Shown here piece after piece: positions 53,203 to 61,618 of a stretch of DNA of 64,000 nt. Made by a program: the position numbers and the translations under genes. Source of the stretch: Devosia sp. (GTDB lineage Bacteria; Pseudomonadota; Alphaproteobacteria; Rhizobiales; Devosiaceae); contig NZ_JAQGJM010000020.1 in the NCBI RefSeq assembly GCF_028290625.1, positions 1 to 64,000 of the forward strand. The letters run 5' to 3'. The notes under the pieces are model-generated. The model was not told where the DNA came from and ran no database searches. It worked only from the letters and a program-made list of their open reading frames with translations. The first letter of the stretch is position 1; the number at the start of each line of letters is the position of its first letter.

Positions 53203-53895
53203 TCAGTACACCTCGAGCGAGGAGACGCGGCGGTCAATCTGGTTGGGCAGACGCGACTGGCTGGAGCGCAGGGTGGCGCAGGCCCCTTCCAGATCCTCGT
53301 CGCGGCACAGGTCGACGCGGGCACGGCCGAAGATTTCTACCGAGCGGATTTCATTGTCCCAGTCGTCGGGCAGGTAGGCGTAGCTTTGGCCACGATCAAC
53401 GCAGAAGCTGTCGCCGCGGAAATTGGTGCCGCTATAGAAGCAGGCCTGAGCGCGCTGCGAGGGCTGGGGGCGCGGTGGGCGCGGCTGCTGCTGCGGCGGG
53501 AATGGGCCTGGATTGTCGTTGCCGAAACCGAAATCGAAGTTGAAGCTGGGACCGTTGTTGTTGTTGCCGCCATTATTTCCAGGCTGAGGCGCCTGGTTGC
53601 CGGAATCGACGCCGATATTGGGCGTCGGGATAATGCCCTTGAAGGTGATGAAGTCCTTGCCGATCCAGCCGGTAAGACCGCCCCCCGATACCTTGCACCA
53701 CACGCCGTTGCAGCCAAAGATGTCGAGCTGCTGCGAAGCGCCAATCGTGCCCAACAAGGCGGCACCGGAATTGGGCTCGGACAGAACCTGGGCATCTTGC
53801 CTGGTGACGCCCGGCGTGGCGAAAGCTGGGGTGGCCAAGGCGACTAGGGACATCGCGGCGGCGAAGGCGGCAATGGCGAGGCGGAAGGTGGGCAT
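53203..53895 (-). CDS. secreted SH3 plus beta/gamma-crystallin-like protein, first of three
   Basis: 230 residues. Signal peptide (AAAMSLVALATPAFA), SH3-like domain (TRQDAQVLSEPNSGAALLG, IFGCNGVWCKVSGGG, GWIGKDFI), a Gly/Asn/Pro/Gln linker (about residues 105-145), then a crystallin-like domain: QACFYSGTNFRGDSFCVDRG, then VDLCRDEDLEGACATLRSS and VSSLEVY. The two C-terminal Cys in each half are conserved across the three. Likely a periplasmic or surface structural or inhibitor protein; function unknown. Confidence 0.86.
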   Translation of the reverse strand: MPTFRLAIAAFAAAMSLVALATPAFATPGVTRQDAQVLSEPNSGAALLGTIGASQQLDIFGCNGVWCKVSGGGLTGWIGKDFITFKGIIPTPNIGVDSGNQAPQPGNNGGNNNNGPSFNFDFGFGNDNPGPFPPQQQPRPPRPQPSQRAQACFYSGTNFRGDSFCVDRGQSYAYLPDDWDNEIRSVEIFGRARVDLCRDEDLEGACATLRSSQSRLPNQIDRRVSSLEVY

Positions 53896-54065
53896 GAGGG
53901 ACTCCCGGAAGTTGGCCGCAGGGGCGACATGGTGGCTTTTACAACATGAACAAACTGAACGCGGCCTGAACGGATTCGTTCAGGCATCGATCGACGCTGG
54001 CCTGCAAATGCGGGTTCTCTGTGTCAAGCGCACAGGAAGACCCCGAAGGGCGAGGTGAAGAGGGC

Positions 54066-54452
54066 CTAGGCGTCGATCTTGCGCTTCATGCCATGATCGT
54101 CGAGCGCGACGTAGACGAAGCGGGCTTCGGTGACCTTGACGCGGTCGCCGAGGCGATTGCGGCGGGCCCAGGCTTCCATGCTGACGGTGATGGAGGTGGT
54201 GCCGACGCGTTCAACGGTGGTGTAGACGCAGAGCACGTCGCCGACCTTCACCGGCGAGATGAAGGTCATGCCCTCGACCGCCACGGTGACGGTGCGGCCC
54301 TTGGTGCGCTCGTGGGCGGCGATAGAGCCGGCAATATCCATCTGGCTCATCACCCAGCCGCCGAAAATGTCGCCGGCCGGATTGGTATCGGCAGGCATGG
54401 CAAGGGTGCGGATGGTGAGGTCGCCCTTGGGTTCGGTGGCCGAGCGGTCCAT
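54066..54452 (-). CDS. acyl-CoA thioesterase, YciA-like hotdog protein
   Basis: 128 residues, single hotdog fold. The PADTNPAGDIFGGWVMSQMDIAG segment is the family active site (Asn/Asp); VEGMTFISPVKVGDVL follows. Hydrolyses acyl-CoA to free acid and CoA, probably to adjust free CoA or acyl-CoA pools. The ATG at 54452 is chosen over a frame running upstream. It precedes the SH3 group and follows tdk on the same strand. Confidence 0.9.
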   Translation of the reverse strand: MDRSATEPKGDLTIRTLAMPADTNPAGDIFGGWVMSQMDIAGSIAAHERTKGRTVTVAVEGMTFISPVKVGDVLCVYTTVERVGTTSITVSMEAWARRNRLGDRVKVTEARFVYVALDDHGMKRKIDA

Positions 54453-54478
54453 GAGGTTGCCTTTTGCTATGGGTTGGA

Positions 54479-55078
54479 TCAGTGCTCGGGGCCGGTCACC
54501 GGCCAGTGGCCGATGGCTTCTTCCCAATGCTTGCGACAGAGCGAGACATAGTCCGATTTTTCGGCCGACACTTGGCTACCCTCGGTCAGCACACGGCCAT
54601 TGGCATCCCGGCGCACCACCATAGTGGCTTTGGCGCCGCAGAAACAGATGGTGCGCACTTCGCGCAGCGAGTCGGCGATGGCCAGCAACTCGGACGAGCC
54701 GGCGAACAGATTGCCCTGGAAATCGGTGCGCAGGCCGAAGCACATGACTGGAATGCCCAACCGATCGGCGACGCGCGCCAGTTGCCAGACATGGGCGCGG
54801 GTCAGGCATTGCGCCTCGTCGACGAAGACGCAATCGACCTTGGATTCCTCGGCGTGGTCGCGGATGGACACAAACAGGTCATCCTCATCGGCGTAAAGCT
54901 CGGCGGCTTCGGAGATATCGAGGCGCGAGTGGATGAGGCCAGGCCCGCCGCCCGCATAGGCGGCGCAGGTATAGAGCAGGGCGCGCATGCCGCGTTCGCG
55001 ATAATTATAGGCGGCCTGCAGCAGCAGCGTGGACTTGCCCGCATTCATCGTCGAATAGGAAAAGTAGAGCTTGGCCAT
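54479..55078 (-). CDS. tdk: thymidine kinase
   Basis: 199 residues, type II thymidine kinase. ATP plus thymidine to dTMP. Walker A: STMNAGKSTLLLQ; Walker B-like FVDEAQ; the lasso region (RTDFQGNLFAGSSELLAIAD) and Zn ligands CFCGAKATMV and SLCRKHW are present. Start MAKLYFSYS at 55078. The 5' region (55161-55188) carries a terminator-like hairpin on the same strand, with no gene upstream of it. Confidence 0.96.
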   Translation of the reverse strand: MAKLYFSYSTMNAGKSTLLLQAAYNYRERGMRALLYTCAAYAGGGPGLIHSRLDISEAAELYADEDDLFVSIRDHAEESKVDCVFVDEAQCLTRAHVWQLARVADRLGIPVMCFGLRTDFQGNLFAGSSELLAIADSLREVRTICFCGAKATMVVRRDANGRVLTEGSQVSAEKSDYVSLCRKHWEEAIGHWPVTGPEH

Positions 55079-55160
55079 GGCTGCGCAGTCGCGTGGTTTG
55101 TTCGCCTCGTTGTGCCGCAGCGGCAAGCTTTGCGCGAGCGCAAACACCATTGGTCCACAT

Positions 55161-55188
55161 AAAAAGCGGCCGCCCCGAAAGGCGGCCC
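55161..55188 (-). terminator. Rho-independent terminator-like hairpin upstream of tdk
   Basis: On the minus strand: GGCCGCC, loop TTTCGG, GGCGGCC, then GCTTTTT. It lies 83 bases before the tdk start and about 270 bases after the next gene, which is on the other strand. No minus-strand gene lies between it and 56.2 kb, so it either attenuates tdk or ends a small RNA read from within 55.19-55.45 kb. The gap 55079-55453 holds this hairpin and otherwise no gene. Confidence 0.7.
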
Positions 55189-55453
55189 AGATGCCGATTA
55201 GGGTCGGCTCGAGCCAGGCTGGCGGCCCGGGCTCATACAAAAAGCCGGGCGCGGCGTTGGGGAAACGCGGGGCCGGGCGGTTCGGGCCGAATGGGGTAAG
55301 GCCGGAACGAGGCGACCCTATGAGGGGCCCATGACAGGGCAATGACGGGCGTGTGACTGTGGACAAGGTGCGTGGAACCGCCTTGTTCAGCCCGCATTCA
55401 GCTTGCTGATTGCAGGCTGAATACCGTTTCGGGTTCGCGTTCAGGAGATTTCC

Positions 55454-55843
55454 ATGCGGGGTTTTGGTACGGCGATCGTCGCGGTGGGACTGGCGGCGGC
55501 AAGCGTGATGCCGGCTTGGGCCTCGCCCAATGGCGTGTGGGAACTGGAGACGCGCGATACGCGCATCGCGCTACAGTTGTGCGGCGACGGCACCAAGCTG
55601 TGCGGCACGCTGGTCTGGCTGTCCGATGCCGATTACAACGAGCAGTACAAGAAATATCTCAATACGCCGGTGACCACGGGCATGTCTGCGGCAGGCAATG
55701 GCAAGTGGAAGGGCAAGCTGCGACTGCTGGGATACGATATGTCGGGCAGCATCACCCAGCAGAGCGAGGATCACATGACGCTCTCGGGCTGCGCGCTCCT
55801 CGTGGTGTGCAAGACCTACCAGATGTATCGACACGACCAATGA
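55454..55843 (+). CDS. secreted DUF2147-like protein, first of a pair
   Basis: 129 residues with a signal peptide (ALAAASVMPAWAS-like start, MRGFGTAIVAVGLAAASVMPAW in two parts). The mature part reads GVWELETRDTRIALQLCGDGTKLCGTLVWL, then WKGKLRLLGYDMSGSITQQ, and ends CALLVVCKTYQMYRHDQ. The CGDGTxLCGTLxWL pattern and paired Cys are typical of DUF2147 proteins. The ATG follows GGAGATTTCC. Its stop overlaps the next start (ATGA). Periplasmic; function unknown. Confidence 0.87.
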   Translation: MRGFGTAIVAVGLAAASVMPAWASPNGVWELETRDTRIALQLCGDGTKLCGTLVWLSDADYNEQYKKYLNTPVTTGMSAAGNGKWKGKLRLLGYDMSGSITQQSEDHMTLSGCALLVVCKTYQMYRHDQ

Positions 55844-56235
55844 GCGTCCGTCGGGTTCTCCGCAGTGCAGTCGCGCTGGTCGCTTTGGCGGTCACGTCCG
55901 CTGCCTTTGCGGCCTCGCCGGTGGGCACCTGGGAAATCGAGATGCGCGACTCCCGCTATCAGGTGGAGATGTGCGGCGACGGCACGCAACTTTGCGGCAC
56001 GCTGATCTGGCTGGGCAATGGCGCGGACAATGCGACGAACCTGCCCTATCTCAATACGCTGCTGATCGACCATGCGCGGGCCGTGGGGCCGAACGAGTGG
56101 AAGGGCGACCTGCACCTGTTTGGGCAATCGGCGGACGGGACGATCACGCAGGTCGGCGACAATGAAATTGAGCTGCAAGGCTGCGTGGCGCTGGTGATCT
56201 GCAAGACGTACCGGCTGCATCGCTATGCGGAATGA
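55840..56235 (+). CDS. secreted DUF2147-like protein, second of a pair
   Basis: 131 residues, a paralogue of the gene just upstream: VEMCGDGTQLCGTLIWLGNG, then WKGDLHLFGQSADGTITQVG, ending CVALVICKTYRLHRYAE. Signal peptide (ALVALAVTSAAFAAS). The ATG is in the overlap with the first gene's stop, so the two are translated together. It converges on the EamA gene with a 13-base overlap. Confidence 0.87.
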   Translation: MSVRRVLRSAVALVALAVTSAAFAASPVGTWEIEMRDSRYQVEMCGDGTQLCGTLIWLGNGADNATNLPYLNTLLIDHARAVGPNEWKGDLHLFGQSADGTITQVGDNEIELQGCVALVICKTYRLHRYAE

Positions 56236-57128
56236 GCCTCGGTTGAGGGTGTTCGGCGCGCATTGAGCGCCGGCACGATTTCCACCAGAAATATCGCCAC
56301 CAGGATCAATCCCGCGCCCGCATAGCCGATGGCGGGCAGCCGTTCGCCGAGCAGGATGGCGCCACCGAGGGCTGCGAACAGGCTTTCGGACGACAGCACG
56401 ATGGCGGCATTGGCGGGAGGCACATATTGCTGGCCGACGGCCTGGAAGGTGAAGGCGATGGCGGTGGAGAAAATGCCCGCATAGGCGATTTCCATCCAGC
56501 CGTTCATGACGCCATCGAAACTGGGCGTTTCGAGGATGAAGGCCAAGACCAGGCCGACGGAGCCGGCGGCGAGGAAGCTGATGCAGGAAATCAGGATCGG
56601 CTGGCCGGTGGTGCGCGCGATGTGGCCGAGCATCAGCACATGGCAGGCCCAGAACAGGGCGCTGATGATAATCCAGAGGTCGCCGCCATTGAGGCGGTCG
56701 AGCCCGCCGCCATTGAGATAATAGATGCCGATGAGTGCCATGGGCATGCCAACCCAGACGATGGGGTGGGGCCAGATGCGGAAGGCAATCAGCGCGATGG
56801 CGGGCACGAACAGCACGTAGAGGCTGGTGAGGAAGCCCCCATTGGTGACGGTGGTGGTGAGCAAGCCCACCTGCTGTAGCCAGGAGCCGATGAAGAAGGC
56901 CAGCGACATGAGGCCGATGAACAGCCAGTGGTTGCGCGTCAGGTGGACGGCCTGGCGACGGCGCTCGAACAGGGCGACGGGCAGGATGACCAAGCCGCCG
57001 AGCAGGTAGCGCAGGCCGATAAAGGTCAGCGGGCCCATCGATTCCATGGCCGATTTTTGCACCACGAAAGCGAAGCCCCAGAGCATGGTGCAGAACAGGA
57101 GCAGGGCAATGGCGGCGGGACGGGGCAT
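56223..57128 (-). CDS. DMT family (EamA) transporter
   Basis: 301 residues, about ten membrane helices. First EamA repeat: ALLLFCTMLWGFAFVVQKSAM and FIGLRYLLGGLVILPVALF. Second: VLMLGHIARTTGQPILISCISFLAAGSVGLVLAF and PANAAIVLSSESLFAALGGAILLGERLPAIGYAGAGLIL. Substrate unknown. Start MPRPAAIALLLFC at 57128. It overlaps the DUF2147 gene tail to tail. Not closely similar to the DMT gene at 28.3 kb in the first half. Confidence 0.92.
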   Translation of the reverse strand: MPRPAAIALLLFCTMLWGFAFVVQKSAMESMGPLTFIGLRYLLGGLVILPVALFERRRQAVHLTRNHWLFIGLMSLAFFIGSWLQQVGLLTTTVTNGGFLTSLYVLFVPAIALIAFRIWPHPIVWVGMPMALIGIYYLNGGGLDRLNGGDLWIIISALFWACHVLMLGHIARTTGQPILISCISFLAAGSVGLVLAFILETPSFDGVMNGWMEIAYAGIFSTAIAFTFQAVGQQYVPPANAAIVLSSESLFAALGGAILLGERLPAIGYAGAGLILVAIFLVEIVPALNARRTPSTEAHSA

Positions 57129-57166
57129 GGGGACTTTCTGGGGTGATCTGGTGTTTGCGGCAAGAA

Positions 57167-57286
57167 CCCCTCATCCGCCCTTCGGGCACCTTCTCCCACA
57201 AGGGGAGAAGGGACGGAGCCGAGAGTTCTCAGTCGTCGCCCTTCTCCCCTCGTGGGAGAAGGTGGCGCGTAGCGCCGGATGAGGGG
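57167..57286. repeat. palindromic intergenic repeat
   Basis: The left arm (57167-57210) CCCCTCATCCGCCCTTCGGG, then CACCTTCTCCCACAAGGGG, and the right arm (57241-57286) CTTCTCCCCTCGTGGGAG, then AAGGTGGCGCG and CGCCGGATGAGGGG, pair over most of their length. It lies in the gap between the EamA gene and the cysteine-desulfurase-like gene. This type of element is common in Hyphomicrobiales intergenic DNA. Confidence 0.88.
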
Positions 57287-57287
57287 G

Positions 57288-58520
57288 CTACTTCAGTTCC
57301 GCATCCAGCGCGACAATCAACTGCTGAATTTCCTCGGGCGTGGTGTAGTGCACAAAGGAGAGGCGCAGGACGCCGTGGGTGGGGTCGATGCCGAGGGCCT
57401 GGAGCAGGCGATAGGCGTAGAAGTGGCCGCCGCCGGCCATGACGCCGTGCTTGGCCAGGCGTGCGGCGACGGCAGAGCCGGGCTCGTCGAGCGCAAGGGC
57501 GATGGTGGGCGCGCGCAGGGCCGGATCATCGGGGCCGATGAGGCGGACGGAGTTCCTGCCGCGCAGGTAATCCAGCAGGGGCGCGGCGAGGGCGATTTCC
57601 TGGGCGCGCATGGCGTGATGGGCGCGGCGGAAGGCGTTTTCGCCCGGCGCGGTGGGACCGGCAATTTCGGCGACGGCTTCGAGATAATCGACGATGCCTG
57701 AGGCGGCGGCGATCTGGGCGTGGTCGGGACCGGCGGGGGTCAGGCGGTAGCGCGGCTTGTCGTCGTTGAAGAAATGGCCCTGGTTGGGCAGTTCCATCGC
57801 CAGCGACGGGCGCACGGCCATGACGCCCTGATGGGGGCCGTAGACCTTATAGGCGGAGAAAATATAGATATCGACGCCGAGCGCGGCGAGGTCGGGCAGG
57901 CCATGCGGGGCGTAGCTGACGCCGTCGATCACGGTCACGGCGCCGATGGATTTGGCGCGGGCGGCGATCTCTGCGATGGGGTTGATTTCACCGGCGACGT
58001 TGGAGCAGTGGGTCGCGGCGATGAGGCGGACCTTGGCGTCGAGCAGATTGTCGAGCGCGGCGAGGGAGAGGCGGCCGGTCTGCGGATCAACCTGCCATTC
58101 GCGCACTTCGATGCCGCGGGCGGCGAGGCGGCGCCAGGCTCCGGAATTGGCTTCGTGATCCTGATTGGTGACGACGATGGCGTCGCCGGGGTTGAGCCAG
58201 GCGCCGAAAGCGTTGGCCAATATGTAGGTGTTGGCGGAGGCGGAGGGGCCGAAATGGATCCAGTCGGCGGTGACGTTCAGCGCTTGCGCCAGGCGGGTGA
58301 AGCTGAGGTCCATCGCCGCGCCGGCTTCCTGGGAAGCGGGGTAATGGCCGTAGGGCTGCACCTTGGTGGCGCGAACGTAATGGTCCAGCTTGTCCATCAC
58401 CTGGCGCGACATGTAGGAGCCGCCGGCATTTTCGAAGAAGGCCTGGCCTTGCAGGGACGGTTCGGCAAAAGCGGGGAAATGCGCGCGAATGCGGGCCGGG
58501 TCGAGGGGCAGGGCGGTCAT
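57288..58520 (-). CDS. cysteine desulfurase-like PLP-dependent enzyme
   Basis: 410 residues, class V aminotransferase fold. The PLP lysine is in IFSAYKVYGPHQGVM. Also seen: RLIAATHCSNVAGEINPI, VIDGVSYAPHGLPDL, and FENAGGSYMSRQVMDKL near the N-terminus. It matches the cysteine-desulfurase-like subfamily (SufS/NifS relatives) rather than IscS, and is not next to suf genes. Function is uncertain; the substrate may be cysteine, selenocysteine or another amino acid. Start ATG 58520. Confidence 0.88.
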   Translation of the reverse strand: MTALPLDPARIRAHFPAFAEPSLQGQAFFENAGGSYMSRQVMDKLDHYVRATKVQPYGHYPASQEAGAAMDLSFTRLAQALNVTADWIHFGPSASANTYILANAFGAWLNPGDAIVVTNQDHEANSGAWRRLAARGIEVREWQVDPQTGRLSLAALDNLLDAKVRLIAATHCSNVAGEINPIAEIAARAKSIGAVTVIDGVSYAPHGLPDLAALGVDIYIFSAYKVYGPHQGVMAVRPSLAMELPNQGHFFNDDKPRYRLTPAGPDHAQIAAASGIVDYLEAVAEIAGPTAPGENAFRRAHHAMRAQEIALAAPLLDYLRGRNSVRLIGPDDPALRAPTIALALDEPGSAVAARLAKHGVMAGGGHFYAYRLLQALGIDPTHGVLRLSFVHYTTPEEIQQLIVALDAELK

Positions 58521-58705
58521 GAGGTGATCCAGTCAGCGGGGTGGCCGATTGGTAGATCATCGAGGGGGCCGGTGCAACATGGGGACAGGCCCCGGCTCGT
58601 TGGAGCCAAGGCCTGCAGGGCGCCAGGGTATCTTGGGGGCAATCCTGGTGCCGAATATCGGCCCGATGCCTGAGGGTGCGGGCACGGGCCGAACTGGGTG
58701 TGGGG

Positions 58706-59395
58706 TTAGCTCTTGAGCGGAGCCGTCTCTTCAGCGGGAGCCGGAGGGGCGCCGGGGGCATCGAGCTGGCCGGGCATTGGGCGCTTGCCATGGTGGCCCA
58801 TGGGGCCTTGGCCCTGCTGGCCCATCGGGCCTTGGTGACGCTGGCCCTGCCAGCCGGTGCGCTCTTCGCGCTGCGGCATCAACTGGGCTTTCTGTTCGTC
58901 GGTGAGGCTGGCGATGAAGGCCTGGAACGACGGCTGGACGGCGGTCAGGGCGGCGACATGGGCCTGTTCGAGCGCGATGCGCTGATCGAGACGGGCGACG
59001 ATGTCGGGGCGTTGGCGGGGAGCGCCAGCGGCCGGCGCATCGGGGCGATTGGCCTCGACGACCTTGGTGAAATCGGCCTGGGCGGCAAGCGCGTCGGTCT
59101 TGAAGCTTTCGAGCAGCGTCTTCTGTTCGTCGGTCAAATCGATGGCATGGGTCAGGCGGACCAGGGCAATTTCGAGCCGCTCGCTATCGCGACCGAAGGC
59201 GAGCAGGCCGCCGAGACCGGCGCCATCGCGGTTCGGCCGCATGGTGTTGCCCTGGTTATTGCCGCCCCAGCCCTGATGCTGCATGTGTTGCTGAAAGCGT
59301 GGCTGGGCCTGCTGGGCCATAGCGGGGGCTGCGGCGGCGAGGCCGACACTGACTGTCATCAATGCCACAATGGCGGTCGCGGAGATCGTCTTCAT
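58706..59395 (-). CDS. Spy/CpxP-like periplasmic protein with LTxxQ motifs
   Basis: 229 residues with a signal peptide (LMTVSVGLAAAAPAMAQ). It carries two LTxxQ-type motifs, LTDEQKTLLESF and LTDEQKAQLMPQ, in an otherwise helical protein, plus Gln/Gly/Pro/Met-rich ends (QQHMQHQGWGGNNQG, GPMGQQGQGPMG). The Spy/CpxP family are ATP-independent chaperones of the envelope-stress response. The gap 58521-58705 upstream of the next gene holds nothing I can name. Confidence 0.87.
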   Translation of the reverse strand: MKTISATAIVALMTVSVGLAAAAPAMAQQAQPRFQQHMQHQGWGGNNQGNTMRPNRDGAGLGGLLAFGRDSERLEIALVRLTHAIDLTDEQKTLLESFKTDALAAQADFTKVVEANRPDAPAAGAPRQRPDIVARLDQRIALEQAHVAALTAVQPSFQAFIASLTDEQKAQLMPQREERTGWQGQRHQGPMGQQGQGPMGHHGKRPMPGQLDAPGAPPAPAEETAPLKS

Positions 59396-59520
59396 GGGTT
59401 TGTCCTTTGCATGGGAGCCGTTTGGAGCGGCGTGAGGACAATCTAGACCGCGCCACCTGTGCGCGACCTTGCGGCCAGGTGAACAGTTGGACAGACTGGT
59501 AATGTTCGAGCCGGAAAGGA

Positions 59521-59913
59521 TTGGATTTGATCGATATTATTAACGATCCGTTTCCAGCGGACGCGGCGATGCGGGCGCTGTGGCTGGCGGCATGGGGCGA
59601 TGCCGGGCCGGCCAGTTTCCAACCGATCCTGCAGCGCAGCCTAGCGCATGTCGGGGCGTATGACGGCGAGCGCCTGGTAGGCTTCGTCAATGTCGCCTGG
59701 GATGGGGGCATTCATGCCTTCATCCTCGATACCTGCGTCGATCGGGCGTATCGGCGGCAGGGGATAGCGACGCGGCTGGTGCAGGCGGCGACGGAGGCGG
59801 CGCGGGCGCGCGGGGCGCAATGGCTGCATGTCGATTTCGAGCCTCATCTGGAGGCGTTCTATCGCGGTTGCGGGTTTCGCGAGACGGCAGCGGGGCTGAT
59901 GGCGCTGGCCTGA
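59521..59913 (+). CDS. GNAT family N-acetyltransferase
   Basis: 130 residues from a TTG at 59521 (a TTG two codons later is as likely; GAAAGG lies just upstream). Motif A is clear: LDTCVDRAYRRQGIATRLVQ, then motif B-like WLHVDFEPHLEAFYRGCGF. The N-terminus is short. The acceptor substrate is unknown. It stands alone between the Spy-like gene (divergent) and the HD-GYP gene. Confidence 0.84.
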   Translation: MDLIDIINDPFPADAAMRALWLAAWGDAGPASFQPILQRSLAHVGAYDGERLVGFVNVAWDGGIHAFILDTCVDRAYRRQGIATRLVQAATEAARARGAQWLHVDFEPHLEAFYRGCGFRETAAGLMALA

Positions 59914-60065
59914 GGCGACCTTCCCGGTTCCGGTAGGAAATTGCCAGATACAACGGAAACTATTGATGGCGCTCAAGGAAATTTAACGGAACTGTGTTGG
60001 TCTCGTCTCCGAGGGCATGGGTACACTGAACAGGTGGCCCGCCGACGGGAAAGCCGAAAATTGAC

Positions 60066-61121
60066 ATGCTGCTGCTGACTGACCGCGAGGTCCATGGCCA
60101 AAGACTGTCGCGCGACCTCGCGCTGATCCTGCCCTGTACTGTAGTGCCGGTGCAGCAGGCCGGCGCCCAGCTCGCCACCGCGCGGGTCATCGTTTGCGAT
60201 GTTGCGCTGAACGAGCCGAGCGCCGTGGGTCTGTTGCGCGCGGCGCTCGACCGTCATCGCCGGCCCGGCATTCCACTGATCTGCCTGTTGCGGGAGCAGA
60301 CGCACCATCTGGTCACCCAGGCCAAGGCGCTCGACGCCACCGACATCCTGCCGCTCGATACGCCGCGGGCGCAATTGCTCAACACCATCGCCCAGCGGGC
60401 CGGGTGGAATGCAGGGGAGGGCGCCACGACGCCGCGGCGGATTGCCAGCGCGGGCGCGCAGAAGGCCGCGGCGGCCCTGGCGGAGATGATGCTGGCCGCT
60501 GAGTCGGGCACCTGGATTTCGCCCGATACGCTGGAGATCGCGTCCACGGCCATTATCGATGCCATCGCCAGGGTGGAAATCGAGGCCTGGCTCGACGTGG
60601 TCTGGGCCTATGACCAGGTGACCTATCAGCACTGCCTGCTGGTGGCGGGGCTGGCGGCGTTCCTGTCGCTCAAGCTGGGTTTTAGCGCGGCGGACCGCAA
60701 GCACCTGACCGAGGCGGCGCTGCTGCACGATATCGGTAAGGCCCGCGTGCCGCTGGAGATTCTCAACAAGCCCGGCCGGTTGACCGATGCGGAAATGGAG
60801 ATCATGCGGACGCATGCGCCGATCGGTTTCGAGCTGTTGGCCAAGCAGGGCGGCTTCGGCGGCGAGCTGCTATCGGTGGTGCGGCACCATCACGAATATC
60901 TGGATGGCTCGGGCTATCCCGATGGCTTGCAGGCCAACGAGATTATCGATCTCGTGCGGCTGACCACGATCTGCGACATCTATGCGGCGCTGATCGAGCG
61001 GCGCGCCTACAAATCGCCGATGCCGGCCGAACAGGCCTTCGGGATCATGTGGGACATGGGCGGCAAGCTGGATGCCGACCTGCTTGGCGCATTTCAGAAG
61101 CTGATCGCGCACAAGCCCTAA
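60066..61121 (+). CDS. HD-GYP-type c-di-GMP phosphodiesterase with receiver-like N-terminus
   Basis: 351 residues. The C-terminal half has LLHDIGKARVP near 218 and HHHEYLDGSGYPDGL near 275-283, as in HD-GYP domains that hydrolyse c-di-GMP. The N-terminal 115 residues look like a response-regulator fold (VIVCDV, PLICLL, ALDATDILPLDTP) but no phospho-acceptor Asp is clearly placed, so it may be pseudo-receiver. A second c-di-GMP protein is at 48.9 kb. It ends in a 4-base overlap with the convergent response regulator. Confidence 0.88.
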   Translation: MLLLTDREVHGQRLSRDLALILPCTVVPVQQAGAQLATARVIVCDVALNEPSAVGLLRAALDRHRRPGIPLICLLREQTHHLVTQAKALDATDILPLDTPRAQLLNTIAQRAGWNAGEGATTPRRIASAGAQKAAAALAEMMLAAESGTWISPDTLEIASTAIIDAIARVEIEAWLDVVWAYDQVTYQHCLLVAGLAAFLSLKLGFSAADRKHLTEAALLHDIGKARVPLEILNKPGRLTDAEMEIMRTHAPIGFELLAKQGGFGGELLSVVRHHHEYLDGSGYPDGLQANEIIDLVRLTTICDIYAALIERRAYKSPMPAEQAFGIMWDMGGKLDADLLGAFQKLIAHKP

Positions 61122-61477
61122 TGGGCGGCGAGGGCCAGCAGGGTGGCGGCCACGCGGTCGGGATTGTAGGGCTTGGCGAAGAACTGGCTTTCGAGCGGTA
61201 GGTCGAGATCGGCGGCCTTGCGGTGGCCGGAGGTGTAGACGATCTTGATCGGTGGCCAGCGATCGCGCACCATGGCTGCGAGTTTTACGCCGTCGACACC
61301 GCCGGGCATGTCGATATCGGTGAACATCACCTGCACGTCGGGATGCTGGATTAGCGTTTCGATAGCGCGGGTGGCGTTTTCGGCTTCGACCACCACGAAA
61401 CCGCGCTGCTCGAGCGCATCCACTATGTCCATGCGCAGCAGGACTTCGTCTTCGACGACCAGAACTTTAACGGCCAT
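61118..61477 (-). CDS. single-domain response regulator
   Basis: 119 residues, a receiver only. The conserved residues are visible: VVEDEVLLRMD (acidic pair), phospho-acceptor D54 in MFTDIDMPGG, YTSGH and the Lys in FFAKPYNPD. No output domain. ATG 61477 has GGAGG upstream; an ATG five codons earlier is less likely. It is convergent with the HD-GYP gene by a 4-base overlap and downstream of mucR, from which a hairpin separates it. The cognate kinase is not in this window. Confidence 0.92.
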   Translation of the reverse strand: MAVKVLVVEDEVLLRMDIVDALEQRGFVVVEAENATRAIETLIQHPDVQVMFTDIDMPGGVDGVKLAAMVRDRWPPIKIVYTSGHRKAADLDLPLESQFFAKPYNPDRVAATLLALAAH

Positions 61478-61560
61478 TGGCCTCGCCTCCATGCCCCTTC
61501 TGGGACAGGATGCGCATTTTTAGCCGAATTCGTCGCTATTTGATGAACGGCTAGAACAAC

Positions 61561-61583
61561 GATAGCGCCGGGGCGGCGCTATC
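61561..61583. terminator. perfect stem-loop between mucR and the response regulator
   Basis: GATAGCGCCG (61561-61570), a GGG loop, and CGGCGCTATC (61574-61583). It lies 36 bases after the mucR stop (minus strand). The minus-strand sequence that follows is GTTGTTCTAG, with only a few T, so termination may be partial. Confidence 0.65.
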
Positions 61584-61618
61584 TGGCGGAACGGTGAATT
61601 TTGAGTGCAGCGCGTGGG

